DNA of 64,000 nt from Platycnemis pennipes (taxonomy: Eukaryota; Arthropoda; Insecta; Odonata; Platycnemididae), in contig OW121856.1 in NCBI GenBank assembly GCA_933228895.1, forward strand, positions 15,951,805 to 16,015,804, written 5' to 3'. Under the pieces are notes generated by a model. That model saw only the letters and a program-made list of their open reading frames with translations. It did no database searches and was not told the DNA's origin. A program made the position numbers and the translations under genes. Shown piece by piece: positions 41,480 through 52,329 of this stretch (its first letter is position 1; every line of letters starts with the position of its first letter).

Positions 41480-42127
41480 TCATCTATATAAGAATAGAAC
41501 GAAAAGCTGAGCAGTTCCTGAATGAGGGCCAATTTGGGTTCCGAAAAATAAACCAAGGACACAAAAGCGAATTTGGTCCTCAGAATACGTATACAGAAGA
41601 TAATATAGAAGATTCAACCGACGATCGTCGCATTTGTAGACTTGGAGAAGGAGATTGACAACGTGGATTGGAACTTGATGCTAAGGATTCTCAAAGAAAT
41701 TGGAGTATCGTACGATGCCCAAAGAGTTCTGCACAGGTTTTATAAAAACCAGGTGGCTATAATCAAATCAGGACCCAACAGTAGAGAAGCAAGCATAAAG
41801 AAAAGAGTGTGACACTGTATTCCGTATTATTCAATGTCTACATCGAGAACGCTATCAGAGAAGTCAAAAGTCACCGAGAGTGAACATCCACGGGGAGAAA
41901 ATCAGCATGCTGCAATTAACCGCCAATATAGCAGTCATGGCAGAAACAGAAGGAGAGTTTAAGAAGACACTAGGAAATATAAAAAGGACAATGGCCTGAT
42001 ATCACCTGAAGATCAATAAAAAGAAAACTAAGGTACTGGTATGCAGTAGAAAAAAATGAAGCCAGGACAAATGTTAGGAAATGCTAGGAAAACGAAAAAT
42101 CGAGGAGGTGGAAGAGTTCTGTTACAT
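41480..42127 (+). pseudogene. Family 2 LINE RT fragment, 5' part of an interrupted copy
   Basis: Encodes, with shifts, GQFGFRK-like RT motif 1, FVDLEKEIDNVDWNL (motif A region) and a decayed motif C in which the usual FADD is unreadable (LTAN). It stops at GAAGAGTTCTGTTAC and resumes at 42593 after a nested LINE. Inactive. Confidence 0.75.
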
Positions 42128-42592
42128 ATACATCTACACGATACCGTGGAAGCTACCGCAAGGGTATGTGGCGGGGGGTGAAGATCACCAAGCATGCACT
42201 AATAACATGCAAACAGGCAACTATAGGGTCTCATGCAACTACATTGTTAGTATCTATAGTGTTTAAGGGGTTAATACATACATCATGCACTACAGACTAC
42301 TCTAAAATAATTCACCTACCTATCCCTTTGCTATGCTGCCTATTCTGTTCTCTTATAGTACGGGGAAAAATGCCATTTTGAATCTATCGGTACGACAATC
42401 TATCTCTCTAATCTTATTTATCTGGTCGAACTTGCATAATACGCTGGTTTTTTTAATATGTGCCTAACATCTTCAGTAAAGCTATCCGATTGCAATTTCT
42501 CTAATAGATTTATTCTGTACCTTAACCTACGCTCTGATAATGATTCCCCCGCCCTAATTATTTTATTAATTCTGAAACGCCTCCTGAAAATT
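42125..42592 (-). mobile_element. Family 1 LINE inserted into a family 2 LINE, TSD TTAC
   Basis: A 3' fragment (terminus near 42128, coding blocks SERRLRYRINLLEKL) is flanked by TTAC at its start (42121-42124) and end (42593-42596). Comparison with the uninterrupted copy at 12330 shows the host reads GTTCTGTTACCTAGG without it. Confidence 0.8.
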
Positions 42593-42596
42593 ACCT

Positions 42597-42898
42597 CGGA
42601 TGCCGAGTAACCAACGATGGGCGAAGTAAAAGAGAAATTGCCAGTAGTATTGCCCAAGCGAAAAGGGCATTTTACCAGAAGAAGATTCTGCTTACAGCTG
42701 CAAATACAAGCGTGGAAGTGAGGAAAAATTTCATTAGAACATACATCTGGAGCATTCTACTATATGGCAGCGAAGCATGGACGATAACAGCAGCAAATAA
42801 TTCAAGGCTGGAAGCATTCGAAATGTGGTGCTACCGAAGAATGATGAAGATAAAATGGATCGACCCAGTGACAAGCGAAGAAGTCTTAAGAAGGGTCT
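42597..42898 (+). pseudogene. Family 2 LINE, 3' continuation of the interrupted copy
   Basis: Continues with GRSKREIASSIAQAK, NTSVEVRKNFIRTYIW and FEMWCYRRMMKIKWID, then ends abruptly after VLRRV without its tail. Confidence 0.8.
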
Positions 42899-42919
42899 TA
42901 TACTGGCAAGGCGTTGCAA

Positions 42920-43110
42920 ATCATGTCCTGCAAGGAAAAAGTAGCTAATTTTCCGTATAGGATCGTCAAATTTGCTCAATACTCTTATGATGAATCCCCG
43001 TCTACGATTAACTCGTTCGATTGTTTCACGAATGTGTCTACCCCAAGAAGAGTACGAGTTGGAAGAAATGCTTCTATTACTTTCACTATTTGTTGGGCGT
43101 GAGAGGAACC
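42920..43110 (-). repeat. Diverged family 1 LINE coding fragment
   Basis: Minus strand reads SSWGRHIRETIERVNRRRGF and SKFDDPIRKISYF, matching the region just after the RT core of the copy at 54482-57620, without a tail. Confidence 0.65.
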
Positions 43111-43340
43111 AATTCAGAACTTGCCCTGGTAAACAAATTTCGTTTTCCGCCATAATCACGTGGCACCCCTGTTGCTGTTTCGCCGGCACCATGTAGTGCC
43201 GCGGTACACACGTTAAGGAGAACTGGTTCAGTGAATAAATTCTCATTTTCACTGTTTTTAGTTTCCCAAGGGAATGTTTTTGAAAATGTATCCATGTTCA
43301 ACTCTTTCTCTCTCTCCATAAATAGTCTTGATGCACTTAA

Positions 43341-44283
43341 GGAAGTTCCACCATGACTCAGCGATGTAATATCCAGTAAAAGAGCTATGTTATTTAATGA
43401 ATATATGCCGATCCAGAAAAACACCTATATGGAAAATTATCTATATGGTGATAAAGCATACACAATAATTGTATGAGTATGCTATTATGTAGCGCGTTGT
43501 AGTCGCATTCTATTTTTTACAAGATCTTTTAACTCATTTTAACTTCGAAACTTGACTGACGTGTTGTTGCCACGTTTAATTTATAAAGTGAGAATACATG
43601 CTCAATCCCGATAATACGTATTCTAAAATAGGTTAAATATTTTCTTACTTAGTTTTAAACTATTCCTTGTAAATACAACTCTTTGTTTTGAATTTAATTA
43701 ATGTTGATATTTTTGAATACTGTTTGGCAACTATGACGCTGCTACCATTTGGAAGCGTTGGAATTAATTACACCGTATCAATAACCAATGAAATATCTAA
43801 ATTACATTAAAAATATAAGACGGAGCTTGGTAAGGTACATTACTAAATTAAGTTACTAAATAGGCTTGTAAGCACGTACCGTCACAACTACCGTTGCCAA
43901 TGATAACAAAATACTGTGGCGCCACTTTCATGTAACTAAGGCTTTTCTGCTATTTTCGAGCAAACATTTATTAATATCAATTAAAGAAGTGTGTAGACGA
44001 GTACTTTTTTTACAATGATAAATTCTACATAAAATTTCGCATCTTATATTAGTTTTTCGTCAAAATGACATTTCTCTTCACCTTATAAATATGCAAATTT
44101 TACTGCTAGAGCCATGCTCTGCCGTATAGCTACGCATGAAATAGCTGATTTTCAGCGTCCTTTTTCTTCAAATATATGATGGAAAGGCCTCCTTATTTTA
44201 TTGCCAATCGAAGGAAGAGCCAAAAAATGTGATCTGAAATTTTCACAATAATGACACCTACTTCATAATTCGGTGGAGCCTCC
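43341..44283. mobile_element. TTAA-flanked transposon, 943 bp, with TIRs
   Basis: Ends GGAAGTTCCACC and GGTGGAGCCTCC are inverted partners, each next to TTAA (43337-43340 and 44284-44287). TTAA duplications are made by piggyBac and Kolobok transposases; the ends do not start with the CCY of piggyBac. A truncated inverted relative lies at 18905-19595. No coding capacity is visible. Confidence 0.8.
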
Positions 44284-44287
44284 TTAA

Positions 44288-44664
44288 GCAAGGGATGATT
44301 AAAAAAAGACTGCCGTCAAGCGCAGCTTCTGCGTAAACATTTACCGCCGCAAACTCCCTTTAATGGCATTCTCAGGGGTCTCTATCGTCGCGCAATTTGC
44401 GGAGCTTTGGATGCGACGCCAGGGAGCGTTGGAAATCCGACTCGCAGTCAGGGGATCCCGAGGGCCCGGCCCTGTCCGCCTGCCGTCCGAGTGCTCGCGA
44501 GGGCCGGCGCTAATCGAGAAAGGAAGGCCGCTCCTCTGTAAGGGGCTCTCATTAATTGGAGTGTGAGATTGCGAATCAGGAAGCTGAAGAGGCATTTGCG
44601 AGCCGTTCCGAGGGGAATGACTTCTGCTCACAGTATGTGTAGCGTCAAATGGTATTCACCATTT
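44288..44664. other. GC-rich stretch without a recognised gene
   Basis: 44380-44540 is GC-rich with chance open frames on both strands; no signature. Confidence 0.4.
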
Positions 44665-45235
44665 GTACATCTACGTTATACCCCGCATGCCATCATAAAA
44701 GGTGTGTGGCAGAGGGTGACTTCACAACAATCATGCTTTATATATATCATTCTTGAAAAGGATCACTGACTATATTTTAGTCTAAATTTAACAATTTAAA
44801 AAATAGATAAAAATAGCAAAGCAAGAATGGATAGACATGCAGTTATTTGGGTTAGATTAAATTTCTTATACCAACATGCAACTACTTACGCTATCCAGCA
44901 ATGCACTTTTATTTATACTATCGGATATGTTTACAGCTATGCGCATACCTAAATGTACGAGGGAAGAAGGGATTTTTGATCCTGTCTTTGCGTCAAACAA
45001 TTTTCCTAATTTTGTGATTGTGGTCCAGTCTTCCATATTAAGTTGAGCTTCGCAAAACATTTTTATCGTCATCAGTGAGAATATTATCTTGGAATTTATT
45101 TAAGAGATTAATTCTAAATTTCAACCTGTGATCTGAAAATGATTCCCACTTCAATTCAGTTAATAGACTGGTTACGCTAATATGGTATCGTACCGTCCCT
45201 TTACAAATCTTTCCGAACTTCGCTGTACACTCTTC
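44665..45235 (-). repeat. Family 1 LINE 3' portion, subfamily B
   Basis: From TACATCTACGTTATACCCCG through the coding-derived block complementary to RTDxFK and NKxQD sequence; heavily mutated. Confidence 0.75.
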
Positions 45236-46084
45236 TGTTCATTATGGTTCTACGTCAAGTCATAACCGTACATCTCTTAACCGACATCTGGTAACTTACA
45301 TATCGTAACCGCGACAACTGGTAACCAGACAACTGGTAATCGACTATTTCGTAAACGCGACAACCAGTATATGGTCATTTGGTAACCGGAAGTGCAGAGA
45401 ATGACTACTGAGGAGTATGAGAAATATACATTTCCAAATTATCATGGACGCGTGACATGAAATATAGCCAATATTAAACAAGGTAATTTCGATATAACTT
45501 TCACACCAACAATGAGGTATGAGAAGGAAAAGTTTTATAACGCCGGGGTATTTACGATGGCAGTTTCTATGCCGGCGGGCCACTAGGGGAGGCTTTACTT
45601 TGCTAAAACTGTGGACGCACAGGGCCAGTATTAGTGCTATGTTGAAACGGCTATATATCGGGAACAATCCTGAGTGGAGACAAACTGGTAACGGTATTAG
45701 ACGCGGAATGATAAACTTTAGAAAATGCATGGACTGCACTTCATTATTCAAGCCTATTTCGTAAGGATCCCGTATACTGGCAGCGTATTCTAAATCAGAT
45801 CTAACCAGGGGAAAGTGGCTATTTTCAAATGGGACTAAGGAAGCCTAGAACAAGGCTTTTATAAGGAGAAAAGTTGACTTGAATACACCTTGGATCATGG
45901 AAACAGTCATAAGAGTTATCCATGAGATAAGAGAATACAACCATTTGAAAAATTAAGAAGGATAACTCTGCTGCAAAGAAACGACGAAGGTCCCAAAGGG
46001 AGAAAAGCTAAAGAAATGTGGATGGAGAATAATTCAGAAGAGTTGAAAAACAACCATAGGAAGATACCAGCTGCCTGTTGGAAA
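45236..46084. other. Short CTGGTAAC-rich patch and unassigned sequence
   Basis: 45265-45375 has several near-repeats of ACAACTGGTAAC and CGTAAC-type words, possibly a worn minisatellite. The 135-codon minus frame and the 81-codon plus frame beyond it have no family signature. Confidence 0.4.
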
Positions 46085-46290
46085 TATAGATATTTTGAAT
46101 CCGTCAGTTCGGCTATCGATTTCTCTAATTTTATTTATGTTCCAGTCTACCATAGTATGTTGGATCCCGCAATATATTTTTAGTCACCGTTGAAAGTATT
46201 GTCATGGAGTTTAGTTCAGTTTAAATTTCAACCTATGGTCTGGTAATGGTTTCCATTTTAGTTCATCTAATATACTGACGTCGCACACAT
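46085..46290 (-). repeat. Family 1 LINE coding fragment
   Basis: About 200 bp complementary to the IDCRTD-to-RLKFRLN region, recognised by GTCAGTTCGGCTATCGATTT. Confidence 0.65.
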
Positions 46291-46563
46291 TATTATTACA
46301 CATTATGTCAGAGAAACACGAATTGGATTCAATCCATTTTTTAGCGTATCTCTGTTAATGCTCAAAAGTTAGCTATTTTCGGAGGAAAATTTTTTTCCAC
46401 AGGTTTGACTTATATAAATGGATTGGCGGTATCGATATCATTCTCGCTATTTTGTATATCCATCAGACTCAAGGACAGAGGCCACTTTCGTGCCTAGTAA
46501 TCCGTACCTTGGTAGGAATTGAAGATGTTCAGTTGAAATTTAAACACTCACCTGCGGAACTTT

Positions 46564-49500
46564 TTGGTAAGGACGTACCTACCTACATGGCCACGCTCAC
46601 TTAAACTAATTAATTTGAATGTTCAGAGTTTACCAGCTCACTACAATGAACTGCGCTCAATAATCTCAAGTGATAAATTTCACATTATATCCTTAGCTGA
46701 AACCTGGCTGAAGCCCTCCATACCATCCAGCACCGTTGAGTTACCAGGCTACACTCTCCACTGAAATGATCGTACTGGGAAAGGTGGTGGTGGCGTAGGC
46801 GTGTGCGTAAGGAATAACTTAAAATGTAGGAAACTAGCTAAGAGTGATTATAATTACAACAAGAGGCCAGAATATCTACTCATTGAAGTAAAAATAAACT
46901 CCACAAAGATTATTATCGGCACAATATACAGGCCACCCAAATTGGGCCATCTTTCCGACCTGGATACTGTAATATCTGAACACTCAACGGAATATGAACA
47001 CGTAATATTAGCAGGAGACTTCAATGCCAACTTCAATACCAATACTTACGATACAAATTACCTTAGGCGAATCTTCTCAATAAATAACCTTAGCATTCTC
47101 CCACTCTGCTCTACAAACACGACTGCAACTGCTTCAACATGGATTGACCTAGTCATAACAGCTAAACAAGAAAAAGTTATTACGTATGGACATCTCCCAG
47201 CTCATGATCTAATATACCTTGTGTATTCAGGCAGAACGCCAAAATTCAAGCAAAAGTACATTCTTCGACGAAATATCAATGAAATAAATAATGAAGAATT
47301 ACTCAACGTAGCTTATACACTTCCATGGCCAGAGCATCACAGGTCACGGGCACTCTCTCAATACATATGATAGATTAGAACACGGATGGTAAGATAAACG
47401 GCGTAAATTTAACACCATGTTGATGTTTCTTTTTGTTTATTAATTTTTCCTTAATTCCCTTTTAACTATATTTTTTAATTCTTTTTTTCTCCTTACCTTT
47501 TGTAATTTTTCTTTTCTTGAATTTTATTATTATCTACTAATTTTCCTATGTACATGCTATTATATTTGAGTTATTCTTAAACACTAGCTTTACTGTCAGT
47601 AGGATTTCGCAGGTTTTTCACTCACCCCTTCTTGTGTGGGTGTTTTCCTGCAGTGGGTTTTTGCGTAAAGGAAGTAAGCATAATAATCCTCACGTTTTGC
47701 CCGCATTGTAAATTCTTTCACACACTATTAGATATGTAATATTGATATATTGTGTATATATATTTCTTTTGTATCAATTTATCATTCTTTAATTCCTATA
47801 AGTGTATTCTTTACTGATTTTTTTAACCTCAGATTGTAATTGTTTTAGGTATTGACCACTATTTGATTTATATAATTATTTTGACGAGGGGTTAGATGGC
47901 AGGAGGGACAGTTTTGTCTCAATCTCGCCCCAATAAAGACCTTTTATTATTATTATTATTATGGCCCTCCATTAAATTCACAGAAACAGTAGATGATAAA
48001 GTGGATATCTTAAACTCACTAATGATGTATCTCTTAGACAAATTTGCTCCAGAAAAAATAATTCGGTTATCCAAACCATGTGCACCATGGTTGAATACAG
48101 AAATTAAACAATCAATGGCGAAACGAGACTCAGCTTTTAGATCATTTAAGAAAACCCAGGCTGTCGAAGCATTTCACAAATATAAACTTCTTAGAAATAA
48201 AACGAAACAGCTAATAAGAAATGCCAAACTTAAATTCTTTCACTCAGTAACAACACTTAAAAACTCACCAGCGACGCTATGGAACAAACTCAAGTCCATT
48301 GGTATAGGTAAAACTAAAGATAGTGTCCTGCCACCAGACTTATGTCTTGACTCACTGAACGAAACATTTTCTCGGCCCCCCCCCATTCGTATTATAAAGG
48401 AGGTGAAAGAGCAAGCCCTAAAAATGTACCGCTCAAAAAATTCTCGAATGCTCTCTCTCGCGAAAAAGTATTCAAATTCACCCCAGTCACCCAAATGCAA
48501 GTACTTTCTTCTTTCAAAAAACTAAAATCTAAGGCAGAAGGCTCAGATGGTATACCACTTGAATTCATAAGAAAGCTGCTCCCTCTAATCCTCCCATGCA
48601 TCACCAACATCTTTAGCTCCTCACTATTTCAAAACCATTTTCCATGTCAGTGGAAAAGTGCTCTAATCAGACCTATTCCAAAAAAGAGTAAATCTCCTGA
48701 CGATAAAGATTTCCACCCTATTTCCTTTCTTCCGATCCTCTCCAAAGTTGTTGAAAAACTTGTGTGTGAACAAATGACCAATTTTTTAAACTGCAATAAC
48801 ATACTTGACCAGCTTCAATCCGGCTTTAGACATGGACACAGTACCACTTATGCACTAGTAAAAATATCAGACGACTTAAGAAGATCCATGGATATGAAAG
48901 AAGTAACAGTATTTATTTTGCTAGATTTCAGTAAAGCTTTCGATTCACTAGACAGTGAAATCCTTGCAGCAAAAATGAGTCGCATGGGTTTCTCCTCATG
49001 TACAATCACTGGATTACTTCATACCTAACGGGTCGAAAACAGAAAGTTTTTCGTAATGATTCATGCTCCTCGTGGGTCGAAACGAACCGAAGTTCCCCTC
49101 AAGTCTCTATCTTAGGACCTTTGCTAAGTTCTCTTTGCATTAAAGATTGCCCATCAGTGCTCAGAAATTGCAAGCATCATTTATACGTGGATGACCTCCG
49201 AATATATTTACATTCGAATGTCGATAACTTGTATAACAACCTGAGACTCATAAATGATGAACTTGAATTTATCAACAGTTGGAGTAAAACAAACTTTTTA
49301 AGTACAAATCCTGGAAAATCGCAAGCAATCATTATTGGATACCCGAGGATACTGAAAGACATTAAAAAAGATGAATTACCTCAGTTAAGTATAGCAAATG
49401 ACCCAATACCTTATTGTGAGGAGGTTAAGAACCTAGGAGTAATCATGGATGAAAGTCTGTCCTGGTCATCTTATGCAACTAAGATATGCAAAACAGCAAA

Positions 49501-49890
49501 TAAGTCATTATTCCCTCTTCTCAGATTGAGACACTTCATTCCTGTCTCTCTAAAAAAACAACTAGCCTTAATTCTAGTTTATAGACTAGTTTCCGCATTA
49601 ATTCTACCCCACTTTGACCACGCTGATGTAGTGTATCAAGATCTATCTCAGGGACTTTCATTAAAACTTCAACGCTCTTTCAATGCCTGTATCCGATTCA
49701 TCTTCAATCTACAAATAACTGATCACACTACCAATTTCATAAATAGTCTCTCCTGGTTGAAACCCAGTTCTCAACGTCTTTTTCATACGCTCTCCTGAAT
49801 GTATCAAGTTTTACACACCTAAATGCCGAAGTACCTTACGGACGACTTTCAAAAACTCAGCACAGTTCATGGATCCAACACACGTGGGAA
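46564..49890 (+). pseudogene. Family 3 LINE ORF2 (endonuclease plus reverse transcriptase), interrupted
   Basis: An APE-type non-LTR retrotransposon polyprotein. The endonuclease begins RSLKLINLNVQSLPAHYNEL, with SLAETWL, VILAGDFNANF and TWIDLVI in order; the RT follows with ALIRPIPKKS, FHPISFLPILSKVVEKLV, motif A LLDFSKAFDS and motif C LYVDDLRIY. The C-terminal region has LKLQRSFNACIRFIF. An in-frame TGA at 46762, a 630-bp insertion (47331-47960), frameshifts near 48390-48500 and 49010, and loss of the 3' end make it inactive. The active enzyme would nick target DNA and prime reverse transcription there. The clade is probably Jockey-like, by motif feel only. Confidence 0.85.
47331..47960 (+). 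mobile_element. Family 3 LINE 3' end inserted into another family 3 copy, TSD ATGGCC
   Basis: Flanked by ATGGCC (47325-47330 and 47961-47966). Removing it rejoins the host frame (LPW then PSIKF). It holds a 3' UTR ending GACGAGGGGTTAGATGGCAG and CCCCAATAAAGACC, with a (TTA)n tail at 47943-47960. Confidence 0.9.
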
Positions 49891-50024
49891 TCAAACACTT
49901 GGGTTAAAGTCGCTCTCGTGGGGAGGACCGACGGTCAGACCCTCATTACCTCTCGAAGCAGCTAATCCAAGACCCTTCCTCGAGTTCGAGGCTCGTATGG
50001 ACCCAACCCTCACTGCAGGAGGCC
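49891..50024. other. Unassigned sequence after the broken family 3 LINE
   Basis: Short GC-richer stretch with chance open frames; no family signature. Confidence 0.35.
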
Positions 50025-50425
50025 CAACAACTGAAGTTGACCATTTGCAGTTAAATATGCAATTTAAAAGTTTATAACTTAAACCCGAAAGTATCATGTT
50101 TATCGCATAGCCGACGAAGATACGACTAAGTAGGTTTTTTGAACGGCATTGTGCGATAAAATTGAATGATTATTGATGAAAGTAAGATTTTCCTTATAGC
50201 GATGTGGCAACCCTGCAGATCGCCGGAGGAATGGGGAGGGGGCACAGGGATACGTGAGAACGACCATCGCCGCGGGAAACCCAGCCTCAGAAGTTGACCG
50301 TTTGCAGTTAAATATGCAATGAAAAAGTTTAAAACTTTTACCCACATTTATGATGTTTGTCGTATAGTACGCGAAGAGACGATTAAGTAGGTTTTTTGAA
50401 CGACGTTGTGCGATAAAATTTAAAC
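50025..50425 (+). repeat. Two-copy direct repeat, ~257-bp spacing
   Basis: The block GTTGACCATTTGCAGTTAAA ... TAAGTAGGTTTTTTGAACGG occurs at about 50025-50160 and again at 50285-50425. The end of the second copy reappears inverted at 57765-57830. Confidence 0.8.
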
Positions 50426-50554
50426 TCCCTATTTTGAATGCACCCTTACTATGCGAGCTAACGTCTCTGCGTCTCTACTAGTAAGTACTCTACTAGTAAT
50501 TAGGGTTGCTTCTAAATATTGCGTGGACAAATAGACCGAATTGTGCCTTTCAAA

Positions 50555-50632
50555 ACCTCCGCTTCACCAAATACGCACTATCCTGCCATTTACCCTCGCG
50601 GTGACTTTCAGGGTATTACGTAGATGTAGATG
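50555..50632 (+). repeat. Family 1 LINE 3' end
   Basis: TACCCTCGCGGTGACTTTCA and a GTAGATGTAGATG tail. Confidence 0.75.
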
Positions 50633-51357
50633 TACCCTCCATGGTATTTGGAGCAGGGGCGGAGTGGGCGCTCAGGGGCCCGTGCCGCTATATGTCCAGA
50701 GGGGCCCGGTTTTGGTGACCCCCCCATCGCTTCTGAATAAAATTCTGCGTGAAAACGCGTTTCGGGTCGTTAATGGCAAAAGGTTTGCAAATAATATATA
50801 TAAACGACATAAAAACTTTCGCTGCGATAAACGTTTTATTTTAGACGTAAAAGGGTCCGGGCGGGAATCCCCGCCTTCCTGCTCTGGCCACGCCGCACCT
50901 GATTTGGAGGATTAGTTGGTTGGGTTGGGTCAGCTACAAAACAAATTTACAGCTACACTTCTTAAATACTTCCTAAACATATCCGCTATCGAAGCGAATG
51001 GGTACCTTCTTCATTCCGCCATCTGATCGTGTCTAAAATGGTTAAAAAGCTACTTGTAAGTGGCATCTTCATGTGTTATTTATTATTAATTAGTACTTAC
51101 CACATTATTATCAAATTACTGCAGCTAATCGAAATTCACAGGAGCGCAAAGACAGGCATTACGGTCACATCATAGTATTATACAAAAACGTGTAAATAAA
51201 GATGTATTACATTTTCTATGTGCTATGCATGCATTTATTGCAACACCTTGAATGGCATCTGGGTCACTACGAAGTGATTTTCTAAACTCCAGGTATTCGT
51301 TTGTAATCAGGAGCGGAGTTCAAGAAATTTATAAAAGTCACGAAGACCCTGCTGATG
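50633..51357. other. No recognisable gene
   Basis: GAGCAGGGGCGGAGTGGGCG at 50650-50669 resembles the start of hAT-like elements seen in other animals, but no matching end is visible. Confidence 0.35.
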
Positions 51358-51408
51358 TTAAACCCCCTGTCACACGCCCTTGAAGTGGCCTGAAGGGTAT
51401 TATACAGA
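51358..51408 (+). repeat. Family 1 LINE 3'-end fragment
   Basis: TGTCACACGCCCTTGAAGTG and a worn tail, meeting the minus-oriented copy that starts at 51409 tail-to-tail. Confidence 0.65.
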
Positions 51409-52070
51409 TCTCCACATCTACATTTACACGATACCCTGCAAGACACCTTGAGGGTGTGTGGCAGGGGGTGAATATCACCAAGCATTCGCTATAAACATGC
51501 AAACATGCAACTATAGATTCTCAGGCAACAAGACTGTTTGTATCTACATAGTAATAAGGGATTGGTTGTTATTACATGCATCATGCACCACAGACTATAA
51601 AATATTTCCCCTACCTATCCCTTTGCTATGCTGCCTATACTGTTCTTTTATATTACGGGGGAAAATGACGTTTTCAATCTATCCGTACGACTATCTATCT
51701 CTCTAATCTGATTTATCTGGTCGAATCTAGCATAATACACTGGTGTTTTTAACATATGCCTAACATCTTCAGTAAAGCTATCCGATTTAAATTTATGTAT
51801 GAGATTTAATCTGTACTTTAACTTCGTAACCCTGCTCTGATAATGATTCTCACCCTAATTCTTTAATTAATTCTGAAACACTACTTAACGTATCGTAACA
51901 CCTTTTAAGGAACCTAGCTGCTCTACGCTGCACACTGTCTAGTTCTCTGATCAAACCTAATTCATTAGGATCCCTGGCTGCATACTCAATACTAACTAGA
52001 GAAAAGTAACATTGCTCTTTTGTCTTCTCATCACATTTTCCAAGTACTCTTTCCAAGTTCTGGTCGCACA
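51409..52070 (-). pseudogene. Family 1 LINE 3' portion, subfamily A
   Basis: From CATCTACATTTACACGATAC to the segment encoding VLGKCDEKTKEQCYFSLV and RELDSVQRRAARFLKRCYD; frame broken before the RT core. Inactive. Confidence 0.8.
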
Positions 52071-52329
52071 AGGATCACTTACTTCCTCGCTTACCAGTCC
52101 TTTTTCCCAGATAACAGCGTAAAAATATCGTAGAATTCTCCCTCATCTTTTTCAAATCCTTTTTCCCTAGAATTCTCCCTCGCCTACCCTCGTAGTCTTT
52201 GCCTCGCCTACCCTAGTAACCTTTGGGCATGAAGCAATTAAGACAGGTTTGAAATTCAACGGAATGGGTGGGTAGGGGGGAAGGGAAAGTGACCGTTGAG
52301 CGACCAAAACATTGTTCTGCATGGTTCTC

